DNA of 64,000 nt from Flavobacterium lacisediminis (lineage in GTDB: Bacteria > Bacteroidota > Bacteroidia > Flavobacteriales > Flavobacteriaceae). Position 1 is the first letter of the stretch; each line of letters begins with the position of its first letter. The translations under genes were made by a program, and so were the position numbers. The stretch covers positions 372,001 through 436,000 of the forward strand of contig NZ_JAPCIO010000001.1 in the NCBI RefSeq assembly GCF_025909975.1. Reading direction: 5' to 3'. The notes under the pieces were generated by a model. The model saw nothing but the letters and a program-made list of their open reading frames with translations. It was not told the DNA's origin and made no database searches. This document shows positions 18,509-26,542 of this stretch, in pieces.

Positions 18509-19048
18509 ATGGCAATAGGAAAACCGTTTAATTTACAAAAGTGGGTTGAGGATAACAAAGCATTGTTAAAACCACCCGTTAGTAATAAGAATTTATATGT
18601 AGAATCGGAAGATTATATTGTAATGATTGTGGGTGGACCCAATGCACGAAAAGACTATCACTACAATGAAACCGAAGAGTTGTTTTACCAATTAGAAGGT
18701 GAAATCACAGTTTACATTCAGGAAGATGGGAAAAAGAAAGCGATGAAACTTTCAGCTGGTGATATGTATTTGCATCCGGCTAAAGTGCCACATTCTCCTT
18801 CTAGAACAGAAGGTTCTGTTGGTTTGGTAATCGAAAGAAAACGCGCTGGAAAAGGATTCAATGATGGTTTACTTTGGTTTTGCGACAATTGCAATCATAA
18901 ATTACACGAAGTATATTTCGAATTACACGATATAGAAAAAGATTTCTTACCTCATTTTAGTACGTTCTATAATTCAGAAGAAAAAAGAACGTGTAAAAAA
19001 TGCGGTACTGTAATGGAAACCAATCCTAAGTTTACGACTAAGAAATAG
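18509..19048 (+). CDS. 3-hydroxyanthranilate 3,4-dioxygenase
   Basis: This 179-residue cupin opens the ring of 3-hydroxyanthranilate in the kynurenine pathway, leading to quinolinate and NAD or to further breakdown. The catalytic iron ligands are visible as His51, Glu57 and His95 (DYHYNETEEL, KVPHSPSR). The bacterial-type rubredoxin-like site is also present, with Cys125/Cys128 (FCDNC) and Cys162/Cys165 (TCKKC). No other kynurenine gene lies next to it here. Confidence 0.93.
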   Translation: MAIGKPFNLQKWVEDNKALLKPPVSNKNLYVESEDYIVMIVGGPNARKDYHYNETEELFYQLEGEITVYIQEDGKKKAMKLSAGDMYLHPAKVPHSPSRTEGSVGLVIERKRAGKGFNDGLLWFCDNCNHKLHEVYFELHDIEKDFLPHFSTFYNSEEKRTCKKCGTVMETNPKFTTKK

Positions 19049-19099
19049 TTAAAAAATAGCTGTGTAACTTGAGACACACAATTATTAAAATATATTTTT

Positions 19100-19107
19100 T
19101 ACATTTG
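19100..19107 (+). promoter_or_regulatory. -7 element before the ALDH7-like gene
   Basis: TACATTTG matches TAnnTTTG exactly and lies 36 nt before the ATG at 19144. Confidence 0.5.
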
Positions 19108-19143
19108 TAAAAATTTAACAAAAAACGAATAAAAAGTTATAAA

Positions 19144-20694
19144 ATGATATCTGAAGCAGCGATTCAATTTGGTATGCAAGAAGCTTTGCAACAATTAGGC
19201 ATTAAAGAAATTAACGAAGGAACTTCTACTGGAACTAAGTGGTTTTCTAACGGAAAAATCATCGAATCATATTCACCAGCAACAGGAGATTTGATTGGAA
19301 AAGTAAAATCTTCAACAAAAGAAGATTACGAAACAGCTATGAGTGCTGCAGAAGAAGCTTTCAAAACATGGCGTTTGGTTCCGGCTCCAAAAAGAGGAGA
19401 AATCGTTCGTCAAATGGGAGAAGAATTACGTAAACATAAAGAAGCATTAGGAAAATTAGTGTCTTTTGAAATGGGTAAATCGTATCAAGAAGGTCTTGGA
19501 GAAGTTCAAGAAATGATTGATATCTGTGATTTCGCAGTAGGTTTATCACGTCAATTACACGGATTAACAATGCACTCAGAGCGTCCAATGCACAGAATGT
19601 ATGAGCAATGGCATCCGTTTGGAATTGTTGGAATCATTTCGGCTTTCAACTTCCCAGTAGCGGTTTGGTCTTGGAACACTATGTTAGCTTGGATTTGTGG
19701 TGATGTTTGTATTTGGAAACCAAGTTCAAAAACGCCTTTATGTGGTGTAGCGTGTCAAAACATCATTCAAACGGTATTAGAAAGAAACAATTTACCAGAA
19801 GGAATCAGCTGTTTAGTAGTTGGTAACGAGTCTGGAGATTTAATCAATAACGACAAACGTATTCCATTAGTATCGTTTACAGGTTCTACAAGAATTGGTC
19901 GTCACGTATCAAAAACTGTGGCTGAGCGTTTTGGAAATACTATCTTAGAATTAGGTGGAAACAACGCGATTATCGTTTCTCAAGAAGCAGATTTATCGAT
20001 GGTATTGGTAGGAGCAGTTTTTGGAGCGGTAGGAACAGCAGGTCAACGTTGTACTTCAACTCGTAGATTAATTGTTCACGAAAGTGTTTACGATAAAACA
20101 TTAGACGTTTTAGCTAAAGCGTATGCACAGTTAAAAATTGGAAATCCATTAGATGCTAACAATCACGTGGGTCCACTTATCGATAAAGGTGCGGTTCAAG
20201 ATTACTTAAACGCTATCGAAAAAGCAAAAGCTGAAGGCGGAAGAGTAATTGTAGAAGGTGGTGTTTTAGAAGGAAAAGGATACGAAAGTGGTTGTTATGT
20301 AAAACCATGTATTATTGAAGCGAAAAACGAGTTCGAAATCGTACAACACGAAACTTTCGCACCTGTTTTATACGTAATGAAATACAGCACAATTGAAGAA
20401 GCGATTGCTATGCAAAATGCAGTTCCTCAAGGATTATCTTCTTCTATCTTTACGAACAACATGAGAGAAATGGAATTATTCCTTTCGGCTGCGGGTTCTG
20501 ATTGTGGTATTGCTAACGTAAACATTGGAACTTCTGGTGCTGAAATTGGTGGTGCTTTTGGTGGTGAAAAAGAAACAGGTGGTGGCCGTGAATCAGGTTC
20601 TGATGCATGGAAAGCCTACATGAGAAGACAAACCAACACCATTAACTACGGAACAGCGTTACCATTAGCTCAAGGTATTAAGTTTGATTTCTAA
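19144..20694 (+). CDS. Aldehyde dehydrogenase, ALDH7 (alpha-aminoadipic semialdehyde) type
   Basis: This 516-residue NAD(P)-dependent dehydrogenase has the general-base Glu in ILELGGNNAI and the catalytic Cys in GTAGQRCTSTRR. Features specific for the antiquitin/ALDH7 group are MHRMYEQWHPFGIVGIISAF, FGGEKETGGGRESGSDAWK and the C-terminal NTINYGTALPLAQGIKFDF. The likely substrate is alpha-aminoadipic semialdehyde from lysine breakdown. It has its own promoter and terminator. Confidence 0.92.
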   Translation: MISEAAIQFGMQEALQQLGIKEINEGTSTGTKWFSNGKIIESYSPATGDLIGKVKSSTKEDYETAMSAAEEAFKTWRLVPAPKRGEIVRQMGEELRKHKEALGKLVSFEMGKSYQEGLGEVQEMIDICDFAVGLSRQLHGLTMHSERPMHRMYEQWHPFGIVGIISAFNFPVAVWSWNTMLAWICGDVCIWKPSSKTPLCGVACQNIIQTVLERNNLPEGISCLVVGNESGDLINNDKRIPLVSFTGSTRIGRHVSKTVAERFGNTILELGGNNAIIVSQEADLSMVLVGAVFGAVGTAGQRCTSTRRLIVHESVYDKTLDVLAKAYAQLKIGNPLDANNHVGPLIDKGAVQDYLNAIEKAKAEGGRVIVEGGVLEGKGYESGCYVKPCIIEAKNEFEIVQHETFAPVLYVMKYSTIEEAIAMQNAVPQGLSSSIFTNNMREMELFLSAAGSDCGIANVNIGTSGAEIGGAFGGEKETGGGRESGSDAWKAYMRRQTNTINYGTALPLAQGIKFDF

Positions 20695-20700
20695 AAAAAG

Positions 20701-20735
20701 TGATTAGTGAAAAGTAATTAGTGATTAGTTACTTT
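20701..20735. repeat. Heptad-period intergenic repeat, ATTAG type (copy 1)
   Basis: Five successive 7-mers are readable: TGATTAG, TGAAAAG, TAATTAG, TGATTAG, TTACTTT. The array begins 6 nt after the ALDH stop codon and only one arm is present. The related two-armed copy is at 39833-39937. Confidence 0.75.
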
Positions 20736-20745
20736 TTGGATATAG

Positions 20746-20773
20746 AAAAACCCTGCAATTGCAGGGTTTTTTG
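20746..20773. terminator. Terminator between the ALDH7-like and PhnA-like genes
   Basis: AAAAACCCTGC pairs with GCAGGGTTTTT around an AATT loop, followed by T residues; it can serve both converging genes. Confidence 0.9.
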
Positions 20774-20793
20774 TTTTCTTTAGTTATTGAAAA

Positions 20794-21369
20794 CTACTTC
20801 GTTTTCTTCACGTATTGTGTTAAAATGTAAATGTTTTGGTTTTCCACTCTACCTTCAATAAGGTTTGCATCATCCCAAACTAATTTAATGTTGTGTACGG
20901 CAGCTCCACGTTTTGCGGTAAAAGTAGCTCCTTTTACATCTAAATCTTTAATTAATACAACTGAGTCACCATCTAATAAGGTTACACCGTTGCTGTCTTT
21001 ATGTACAATTTTGTTTTCGTCTTCTTCTTCGCCTTCACCGGTTGCTTTTGCCCATTCTAATGCTTCTTCGTCAAGATACATCATATCTAATAAATCAGTA
21101 TTTTTTAAACGTGCTAACATACGCCAAGATAAAATTTGAACTGGTAAATGCTCATTCCACATACTATCTGATAACCCTCTCCAATCGTTTTCATTCATGG
21201 TTTCTGGGTTTTCAATTTGGTCTTTTAAATGTTTCGCAACTAAAACCGAATGTTCTAAGCTTTCTGCAGTGTGAGGTGGTAACGTGTACACAACTAAATC
21301 ATGTTCGGCACCACTAATTTCGCAAACTGAACCACTGCGGTCTTTCAGTTTTTTTTCTATTACACTCAT
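20794..21369 (-). CDS. PhnA-domain protein with degenerate zinc ribbon
   Basis: This 191-residue protein has the PhnA core at the C-terminus (DSNGVTLLDGDSVVLIKDLD ... KLVWDDANLIEGRVENQ). The N-terminal PhnA zinc-ribbon region is recognisable (KDRSGSVCEISGA), but the usual CxxC pairs are broken: one Cys remains in CEIS and the second pair is replaced (LVAKHL). The family name comes from the phn operon, but these proteins are not tied to phosphonate use and their function is uncertain. An acidic linker (GEGEEEDEN) separates the two parts. Confidence 0.86.
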   Translation of the reverse strand: MSVIEKKLKDRSGSVCEISGAEHDLVVYTLPPHTAESLEHSVLVAKHLKDQIENPETMNENDWRGLSDSMWNEHLPVQILSWRMLARLKNTDLLDMMYLDEEALEWAKATGEGEEEDENKIVHKDSNGVTLLDGDSVVLIKDLDVKGATFTAKRGAAVHNIKLVWDDANLIEGRVENQNIYILTQYVKKTK

Positions 21370-21460
21370 TTTGAATGGATTTTACGTAAATAAATAATTT
21401 GGGACAAAGTTATAAATTGAATTTAATTATCTTTGATTATTCGATTAAAATCTACTTAAT

Positions 21461-21835
21461 ATGAAGAAATTACTCTTAATCATAGCTGTGGCTCCATTAT
21501 TATTAGCTACACAATGTAACGAAGATGATAACGGAATTGCTTGTACAGAAGAAGCACGAGCTGGTTTGAACATCACCATAAAAGATGCCGAAACAAATGC
21601 TTACTTAAACGAAGGTGTTTCTGTTGTAGCTACTGATGGAAGTTATTCCGAAACGTTAGAAAGTTTTGATAGTGCTGAACCTGTTTTTTCAGGTGCTTAT
21701 GAAAGACAAGGAAATTATACAATTACGGTTTCAAAAACGGGTTATGTAACGTACATTTCAGAGGTAATAAGTGTTACGTCCGATGTTTGTCACGTTATCC
21801 CACAACAAAGAACCATTTTACTACAACCCGAATAA
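21461..21835 (+). CDS. Small lipoprotein with CarboxypepD-like domain
   Basis: This 124-residue protein has a lipobox-like signal (VAPLLLATQC, Cys19). The mature part is one beta-sandwich domain of the carboxypeptidase regulatory-like type (INITIKDAETNAYLNEGVSV, then YTITVSKTGYVTYIS). Three further cysteines could form disulfides. It is a single-gene unit ending in a terminator shared with the converging gene. The function is unknown. Confidence 0.78.
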   Translation: MKKLLLIIAVAPLLLATQCNEDDNGIACTEEARAGLNITIKDAETNAYLNEGVSVVATDGSYSETLESFDSAEPVFSGAYERQGNYTITVSKTGYVTYISEVISVTSDVCHVIPQQRTILLQPE

Positions 21836-21865
21836 AAAAAGGAAGCCATTTCGACTTCCTTTAAT
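21836..21865. terminator. Bidirectional terminator
   Basis: AAAGGAAG (21838-21845) pairs with CTTCCTTT (21855-21862) around a 9-nt loop, between two converging genes. Confidence 0.8.
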
Positions 21866-21883
21866 ACGTTTTTTTACAATTTT

Positions 21884-22381
21884 TTATAAATTGAAAGAAG
21901 CTCCAATTGAGAAGTTAAACTGATTGTTATATTTTTCAAATCCAACAGGGTTATTATCGTAATGTGCTATCGGTAACTGAATTTCAGAGTATAAACCAAA
22001 ACCATCGGTAATAAAATAACGAGCACCTAAATGAGCTCCAAAATTTTTAATTCCAATATTTAAACCAGGATAAACGTCTACTTTTTTTTCAATTCCAAAA
22101 ACATCGGCAATATTGGCGCTAAAACGAGCTCTTAAATCAAAACGATCGTCAAAATTTGGTTTTTCACCAGCTACTTCTTCAATTCCTAATAAATATAAAG
22201 AAGTAAAACCAAACGACATGTTTGTGCCTATTCCTCTATCATAAGTTGCAATTATTCCTGAACCTTTTTCTTGTAAGTTGGCTCCAACTTGAAATTTAGT
22301 ATCTCCTTTTCCTTTAAAAACTTGCGCATTAGAGACTTGGATTGCGGCTAATAAACAAATTACGGCTAAAAATTTTTTCAT
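21884..22381 (-). CDS. Small outer-membrane beta-barrel-like protein
   Basis: This 165-residue protein has a signal peptide (MKKFLAVICLLAAIQVSNAQ) followed by alternating short strands with Gly and aromatic residues, ending FNFSIGASFNL with the C-terminal pattern of small outer-membrane barrels. I recall similar proteins as DUF6646 in Flavobacterium, but that assignment is uncertain. The function is unknown. An exact -7 element lies 24 nt upstream. Confidence 0.75.
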   Translation of the reverse strand: MKKFLAVICLLAAIQVSNAQVFKGKGDTKFQVGANLQEKGSGIIATYDRGIGTNMSFGFTSLYLLGIEEVAGEKPNFDDRFDLRARFSANIADVFGIEKKVDVYPGLNIGIKNFGAHLGARYFITDGFGLYSEIQLPIAHYDNNPVGFEKYNNQFNFSIGASFNL

Positions 22382-22404
22382 CGTATTATAATTAAAATTG
22401 AGTA

Positions 22405-22412
22405 CAAATATA
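22405..22412 (-). promoter_or_regulatory. -7 element of the small barrel gene
   Basis: On the minus strand this reads TATATTTG, an exact TAnnTTTG match, between the metallophosphatase stop and the barrel start codon. Confidence 0.55.
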
Positions 22413-22420
22413 CGAATAAA

Positions 22421-23155
22421 TTAATTTCTTCCTTTTTCGTTAGGGTACAGATCTGGTAATGAGTCGCTTTGCCAAAATTGTTTTGTGTCAACATCCATAA
22501 TAGTTAAGGGACCTTTAAAAGCAGCACCAGTATCAATATTCCAAACACAAGATTTATTTACCGGAATTGTTTCGTCAATTTTAGTAACTGGTGTGTGACC
22601 GATGTAAATTTCTTTGTAAATTTTTAATCGATTAGGATACGTTATCGCATCTTTTGAGAGTTTATTATCCAATGATAAAGCGGTTTCCCAAAGTGTTCGA
22701 TCCCAGTAAAATAAAGGTTTAAAAAATTCGTGCTCCACACCTTTCATATTGGTAAAGCCAGCGTGAATAAACAGTCGGTTCTCATTATCTAAATGATAAT
22801 TTTGAAGCGATTGTAAAAATTGAATGTGTTTCTCTTTCGTATCAGTGTCGATATTTTGATAGGATAAAACCGTTGCTTCTCCACCATGTTGAAACCACAA
22901 TTTTTCATCAATATTTTCGTTATTACCTAATAACCAATCTAATAGAAGTTCGTCGTGATTACCACGAATAAAGATACAAGGTTGTTGTTTTTGTAATTCT
23001 ATTAAAAAATCCAGAACAGCTGGAGATTCGCTCCAACCATCAACAAAGTCCCCTAAAAAAATTAAAGTATCCATTTGGGTAACCTTAGCTCTTTTTAAAA
23101 CTTGGTGAATTGCTTTTAATCCACCATGAATATCTCCAAGTACGAATTTTCTCAT
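22421..23155 (-). CDS. Metallophosphoesterase (PPP-like serine/threonine phosphatase family)
   Basis: This 244-residue cytoplasmic protein has the phosphoesterase motifs in order: GDIHGGLKA (residues 8-16), FLGDFVDGWSES, RGNHDELL, then two metal-binding His segments (LFIHAGFTNM and IGHTPVTKID). This is the pattern of bacterial PrpA/ApaH-like phosphatases with two metal ions. Substrates could be phosphoproteins or dinucleoside polyphosphates. It is divergent from the peptide/kinase module that starts at 23193. Confidence 0.9.
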   Translation of the reverse strand: MRKFVLGDIHGGLKAIHQVLKRAKVTQMDTLIFLGDFVDGWSESPAVLDFLIELQKQQPCIFIRGNHDELLLDWLLGNNENIDEKLWFQHGGEATVLSYQNIDTDTKEKHIQFLQSLQNYHLDNENRLFIHAGFTNMKGVEHEFFKPLFYWDRTLWETALSLDNKLSKDAITYPNRLKIYKEIYIGHTPVTKIDETIPVNKSCVWNIDTGAAFKGPLTIMDVDTKQFWQSDSLPDLYPNEKGRN

Positions 23156-23192
23156 AATTAAGTATAATTTGACTCAAATTTTAACAAAATGT

Positions 23193-23211
23193 GCAGAAAA
23201 ACTACAGCAAT
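23193..23211 (+). promoter_or_regulatory. 19-bp motif, copy 1 (candidate response-regulator site)
   Basis: The sequence TGCAGAAAAACTACAGCAA occurs here and, identically, at 26470-26488. It contains two TRCAG half-sites 11 bp apart, one helical turn. It ends 18 bp before the -7 element at 23230 and so covers the -33 region, where no TTG is present. This is the geometry of an activator-dependent promoter. Confidence 0.7.
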
Positions 23212-23229
23212 TTATGTTTCCATGGGCTT

Positions 23230-23237
23230 TAATTTTG
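23230..23237 (+). promoter_or_regulatory. -7 element of the peptide/kinase operon
   Basis: TAATTTTG matches TAnnTTTG exactly and lies 18 bp after the 19-bp motif. Transcription would start near 23243, leaving a leader of about 53 nt. Confidence 0.6.
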
Positions 23238-23296
23238 TTCTTTAAGATAAAAAACACCAAAAAATAACAAACAAACACTTTCAAAATCAAAACATT

Positions 23297-23509
23297 ATGA
23301 AAAATTCAATTCAATTATTTGCTTTAGCATTAGTAGCTTCTACCTTTTTTTCATGCACAACAGACGAGTATGATGCCGCACTTGAACAAAGTGTAAAAGT
23401 AACAGAAAATATTCAAAATGCGCAATTTAAGGATGGGGATGTAGTTCCTACAGATTCATTAGCTACGGAAGCTGATAATACACCACCTGTTATAATAAAA
23501 AGAGATTAA
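23297..23509 (+). CDS. Small exported lipoprotein, candidate signalling peptide precursor 1
   Basis: This 70-residue protein has a signal peptide ending at a lipobox-like FFSC (Cys20) and an acidic mature part of about 50 residues. It ends PPVIIKRD, a hydrophobic-basic-Asp tail that is mirrored in the next small gene (IPIIIVKKD). It is the first gene behind the 19-bp motif and the -7 element, and is followed by a second small exported protein, a TPR histidine kinase and a response regulator, all in one direction. I do not recognise the family. A role as a secreted or surface signal for the kinase is inference from position and from the shared tail. Confidence 0.75.
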   Translation: MKNSIQLFALALVASTFFSCTTDEYDAALEQSVKVTENIQNAQFKDGDVVPTDSLATEADNTPPVIIKRD

Positions 23510-23531
23510 TAACTTTAAAACATAATAAATT

Positions 23532-23708
23532 ATGAAAACAATGGTAGTAGTAATTGTAAGTTCTTTGTTTTTGTCAAATATATCCAATAACAAAGAAAAT
23601 GATTCAATAAAAAAAGTAATGGCTTATAAAATTGAAAATATTGAAAAAATAAATGTAGATAACACATTAAATAGCAGAATACCTATAATTATTGTAAAAA
23701 AGGATTAA
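23532..23708 (+). CDS. Small exported protein, candidate signalling peptide precursor 2
   Basis: A 58-codon reading frame runs from ATG 23532 to TAA 23708. The N-terminus is a hydrophobic signal-like segment (MKTMVVVIVSSLFLS) without a lipobox cysteine, so it may be released rather than lipid-anchored. The mature part is charged and ends IPIIIVKKD, resembling the tail of the preceding gene product. It lies 22 nt after that gene and 46 nt before the kinase. The shared tail and operon position support a real gene despite its size. Confidence 0.65.
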   Translation: MKTMVVVIVSSLFLSNISNNKENDSIKKVMAYKIENIEKINVDNTLNSRIPIIIVKKD

Positions 23709-23754
23709 TAATTATCTTTTAATAGTATTTTTGTTTACAAACAAATATTTTTAA

Positions 23755-25761
23755 TTGAAACAGGCTGTGATTTTTCTTAGTTTCTTTTTTCTCGTTGGAT
23801 GCAATTCAAATGAGAAAAATCTTGATATTCAGAAAAAATTAGATTCCTGTTTTGAAAACAGTTCAAATGTAAATTTAGACAAAGAAATTCGATTAAAATA
23901 TATTGATTCTGCTGAAATTATTATTCATAGAGCAAGTAGTACAGATTCTATGAAAATTAGTAATTATTTTAGAATAGCTAATCGCTATTTTATGTTGTCA
24001 GAAAATGAAAAATATAAAAAAACAACTAATAAAATTTTAGCTCTTTCTAAATCCAATAATGATTCTTTAAATATTGCCAAAGCAGAATATTATCTCGGGG
24101 ACTATTATTTTTCTCTTTCTAAAAACGATAGCGCCTATTATTACTACTTAGGAGCAGAAAAAATATATAAAAAAATAGAGGATAAGCTTAATCTTGCAAA
24201 TACTAAATTACATAAGGCTTATATTTTGTTATATGAGAAAGATTTTTTGAGTTGCGAATCAGAAACAATTATTGCCTTAAATATTGCCAATGAATTAAAT
24301 GACCCAATTTTAGTTTTTGAATGTTATGCAAATTTAGGGCGTTCTTTATTAGCTGTAGAAAATTACAAAAAAGCACTAGAATACCATCAAAAATCTTTAG
24401 CGCAAATCAGAAAAATAGAAGATAAAAATTATAGACCATTACTTCAAGCACAAGCTTTAAACAATATTGGTTTTGTATATTTAAATTTAGGTAAATTTAA
24501 AGAAGCTAGTGAAATTTTTACAGAAGGATTAAAAATTAATAATCTTAGAGAAATTCAACCTGTATTGCATTCCTCTTTGTTAGATAATTATGCTTATTCC
24601 CGTTTTAAAATAAATAAAAATGAAGGTTTAAAAGATTTCAAAAAAGCGTTAGAACTTAGCGATGAAATTGGGGATATTTATAGTAGAATTAACAGCAGAA
24701 TCCATCTAACAGAATATTACCTATCCAAAAAAGATACTACAACTGCGCTTCAATACAATCAAGAAGCCAATAGTCTGGCTAAAGAGTCTAACTACAACAA
24801 AGAAGTTTTAACCACTCTCGATTTCTTTACTAAATTAAAACCTAAAGAAGGGTTAAAATACGCTAAAGAATACATTAAACTTAGTGATAGTTTACAACAA
24901 CAAGAAAGACTTACACGTAATAAGTTAGCTCGAATAGAATACGAAACGGACGAAATAATTGTAGAAAAAGAAGCCATTTCAAATCAATTTAGAATCATCT
25001 TAGTTTCCTCTCTTTTGGTGTTTTCTTTTGGAATTTTATTTTATATTATTTTGTATCAACGCAGCAAGCATAAAGAATTACTTTTCAGTCAAGAGCAACA
25101 AAAAGCGAATGAAGAAATTTATAAACTGATGTTGGACAAACAAGATGAAATAGACGAAGTAAAAAAGAAAGAAAAATTACGAATCTCTCAAGAACTTCAT
25201 GATAGTGTAATGAATAAATTGGCGGGAACACGACTCAATTTGTTTGTTTTAACTAAAAAAAGGGATGATGAAACCATTCAAAAATGTTTAGAACATATTA
25301 ATGGTATTCAGAATATCGAAAAAGAAATTCGAACTATCGCGCATGAATTGCATAATGACGCTTTTTTTGCCAAAGGCAGTTATCGTAGTTTGTTAGAACA
25401 AATATTGCAAAACCAAAAAGAAACCTATCAAACCGAATGTGAATGTTTAATCGCTCCAGATGAAACGATTGAAACAATTTCGGCTCTTATAAAAATGAAT
25501 GTTTATAGAATTATTCAGGAAACATTGAATAACATTAACAAACATGCAAAAGCAACAAAAATTTCACTAAGTTTATACATTGAAGAGGGATTTTTATATT
25601 TGTACATAATTGACAATGGAGTAGGATTTAAAGTTTCTAAATCAAAATCAGGAATCGGATTAAAAAACATGGAAAGTCGTGCAGAATCCATAAACGGAAA
25701 ACTAAAAATAACTTCTGAAACAAACAAAGGAACCAAAGTTCAACTAAAAGTCAAATTATAA
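23755..25761 (+). CDS. TPR-containing sensor histidine kinase
   Basis: This 668-residue protein, read from a TTG start, has a lipoprotein-type signal (FFFLVGC, Cys16) and several tetratricopeptide repeats across about residues 90-390 (for example ALEYHQKSLAQIRKI and ASEIFTEGLKINN). One membrane helix lies at about 414-435, followed by a coiled-coil and a HisKA_3-type dimerisation domain with the phospho-accepting His482 in ELHDSVMNKL. The HATPase domain (NNINKHAKATKISLSL, DNGVGFKV, GIGLKNMESRA) closes the protein. The TPR part should lie outside the cytoplasm and is a good candidate peptide-binding domain. The regulator gene follows 21 nt later. Confidence 0.92.
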   Translation: MKQAVIFLSFFFLVGCNSNEKNLDIQKKLDSCFENSSNVNLDKEIRLKYIDSAEIIIHRASSTDSMKISNYFRIANRYFMLSENEKYKKTTNKILALSKSNNDSLNIAKAEYYLGDYYFSLSKNDSAYYYYLGAEKIYKKIEDKLNLANTKLHKAYILLYEKDFLSCESETIIALNIANELNDPILVFECYANLGRSLLAVENYKKALEYHQKSLAQIRKIEDKNYRPLLQAQALNNIGFVYLNLGKFKEASEIFTEGLKINNLREIQPVLHSSLLDNYAYSRFKINKNEGLKDFKKALELSDEIGDIYSRINSRIHLTEYYLSKKDTTTALQYNQEANSLAKESNYNKEVLTTLDFFTKLKPKEGLKYAKEYIKLSDSLQQQERLTRNKLARIEYETDEIIVEKEAISNQFRIILVSSLLVFSFGILFYIILYQRSKHKELLFSQEQQKANEEIYKLMLDKQDEIDEVKKKEKLRISQELHDSVMNKLAGTRLNLFVLTKKRDDETIQKCLEHINGIQNIEKEIRTIAHELHNDAFFAKGSYRSLLEQILQNQKETYQTECECLIAPDETIETISALIKMNVYRIIQETLNNINKHAKATKISLSLYIEEGFLYLYIIDNGVGFKVSKSKSGIGLKNMESRAESINGKLKITSETNKGTKVQLKVKL

Positions 25762-25782
25762 AGTCAAATAACGCATTCAAAC

Positions 25783-26454
25783 TTGGAAAACAAAAAGCTA
25801 AATATTTTAATGATAGACGATCATCCTTCCATGATAGAAGGATATAAGAGCATTCTTTCATTCAACGATTTGGATTATGAAATTCAGGTTACGCCAGCTT
25901 ATAATTGTGAAAGTGCTTATTATTTAATTACTGATATCCAAAGTAAATTAGCCTATGATGTTGTTTTTATCGATTTGAGTTTGCCTGCTTTTCCAGAGCA
26001 AAAAATTCACTCAGGACACGATTTAGCTACTTTGGTTAGAATGTACATGCCAAGTTCGAAAATTGTAATTTTAACTTCTCATATCGAATCTTTTTTGCTT
26101 TATAAAATTCATAGAGAAATTGAACCCGAAGGTTTTTTAGTTAAAAGCGATTTTACAGCAGAAGAACTTTTAAACGCATTTCATCAAATTGTTATTGGAA
26201 ATAAATACAGAAGCCGAACGGTTCAACAAAACATTAATGATTTAATGGCGAATGATTTTTTATTAGACGAACATTATCAGCAAATCATAACATTACTTGC
26301 ACAGGGTATAAAGACTAAAAATATGCCCGAATATATTAACATCACGCTGAGCGCCATTGATAAAAGGAAGGCGCATATAAAAGAATTCTTTAATATTGAA
26401 AAAGGTTCTGATGAGGACATTATTAAAGAAGCAAAAAAAAGAGGTTTGATATGA
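25783..26454 (+). CDS. Response regulator with divergent LuxR-like DNA-binding domain
   Basis: This 223-residue protein, read from a TTG start, begins MENKKLNILMIDDHP. The first ATG (25810) would remove the first beta-strand, so TTG is preferred. Receiver residues are Asp12/Asp13, phospho-acceptor Asp64 (VVFIDLSLP), Thr98 and Lys121. The C-terminal region resembles a NarL/LuxR helix-turn-helix (LLAQGIKTKNMPEYINITLS, then a recognition-helix segment), but it lacks the usual LTxRE motif. It is the cognate regulator of the kinase and the natural candidate to bind the 19-bp motif on both sides of the module. Confidence 0.9.
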   Translation: MENKKLNILMIDDHPSMIEGYKSILSFNDLDYEIQVTPAYNCESAYYLITDIQSKLAYDVVFIDLSLPAFPEQKIHSGHDLATLVRMYMPSSKIVILTSHIESFLLYKIHREIEPEGFLVKSDFTAEELLNAFHQIVIGNKYRSRTVQQNINDLMANDFLLDEHYQQIITLLAQGIKTKNMPEYINITLSAIDKRKAHIKEFFNIEKGSDEDIIKEAKKRGLI

Positions 26455-26469
26455 AATTTTAACATAAAC

Positions 26470-26488
26470 TGCAGAAAAACTACAGCAA
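26470..26488 (+). promoter_or_regulatory. 19-bp motif, copy 2 (candidate response-regulator site)
   Basis: This is identical over 19 bp to 23193-23211. It lies 19 bp before a -7-like element (TACATTTA at 26508-26515), the same geometry as copy 1 to within one base, and controls the small membrane protein gene at 26543. Confidence 0.7.
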
Positions 26489-26542
26489 CCCATCCAAAAA
26501 GCGTCCTTACATTTACAATGTAATTTCTATAATAAATAAAGG

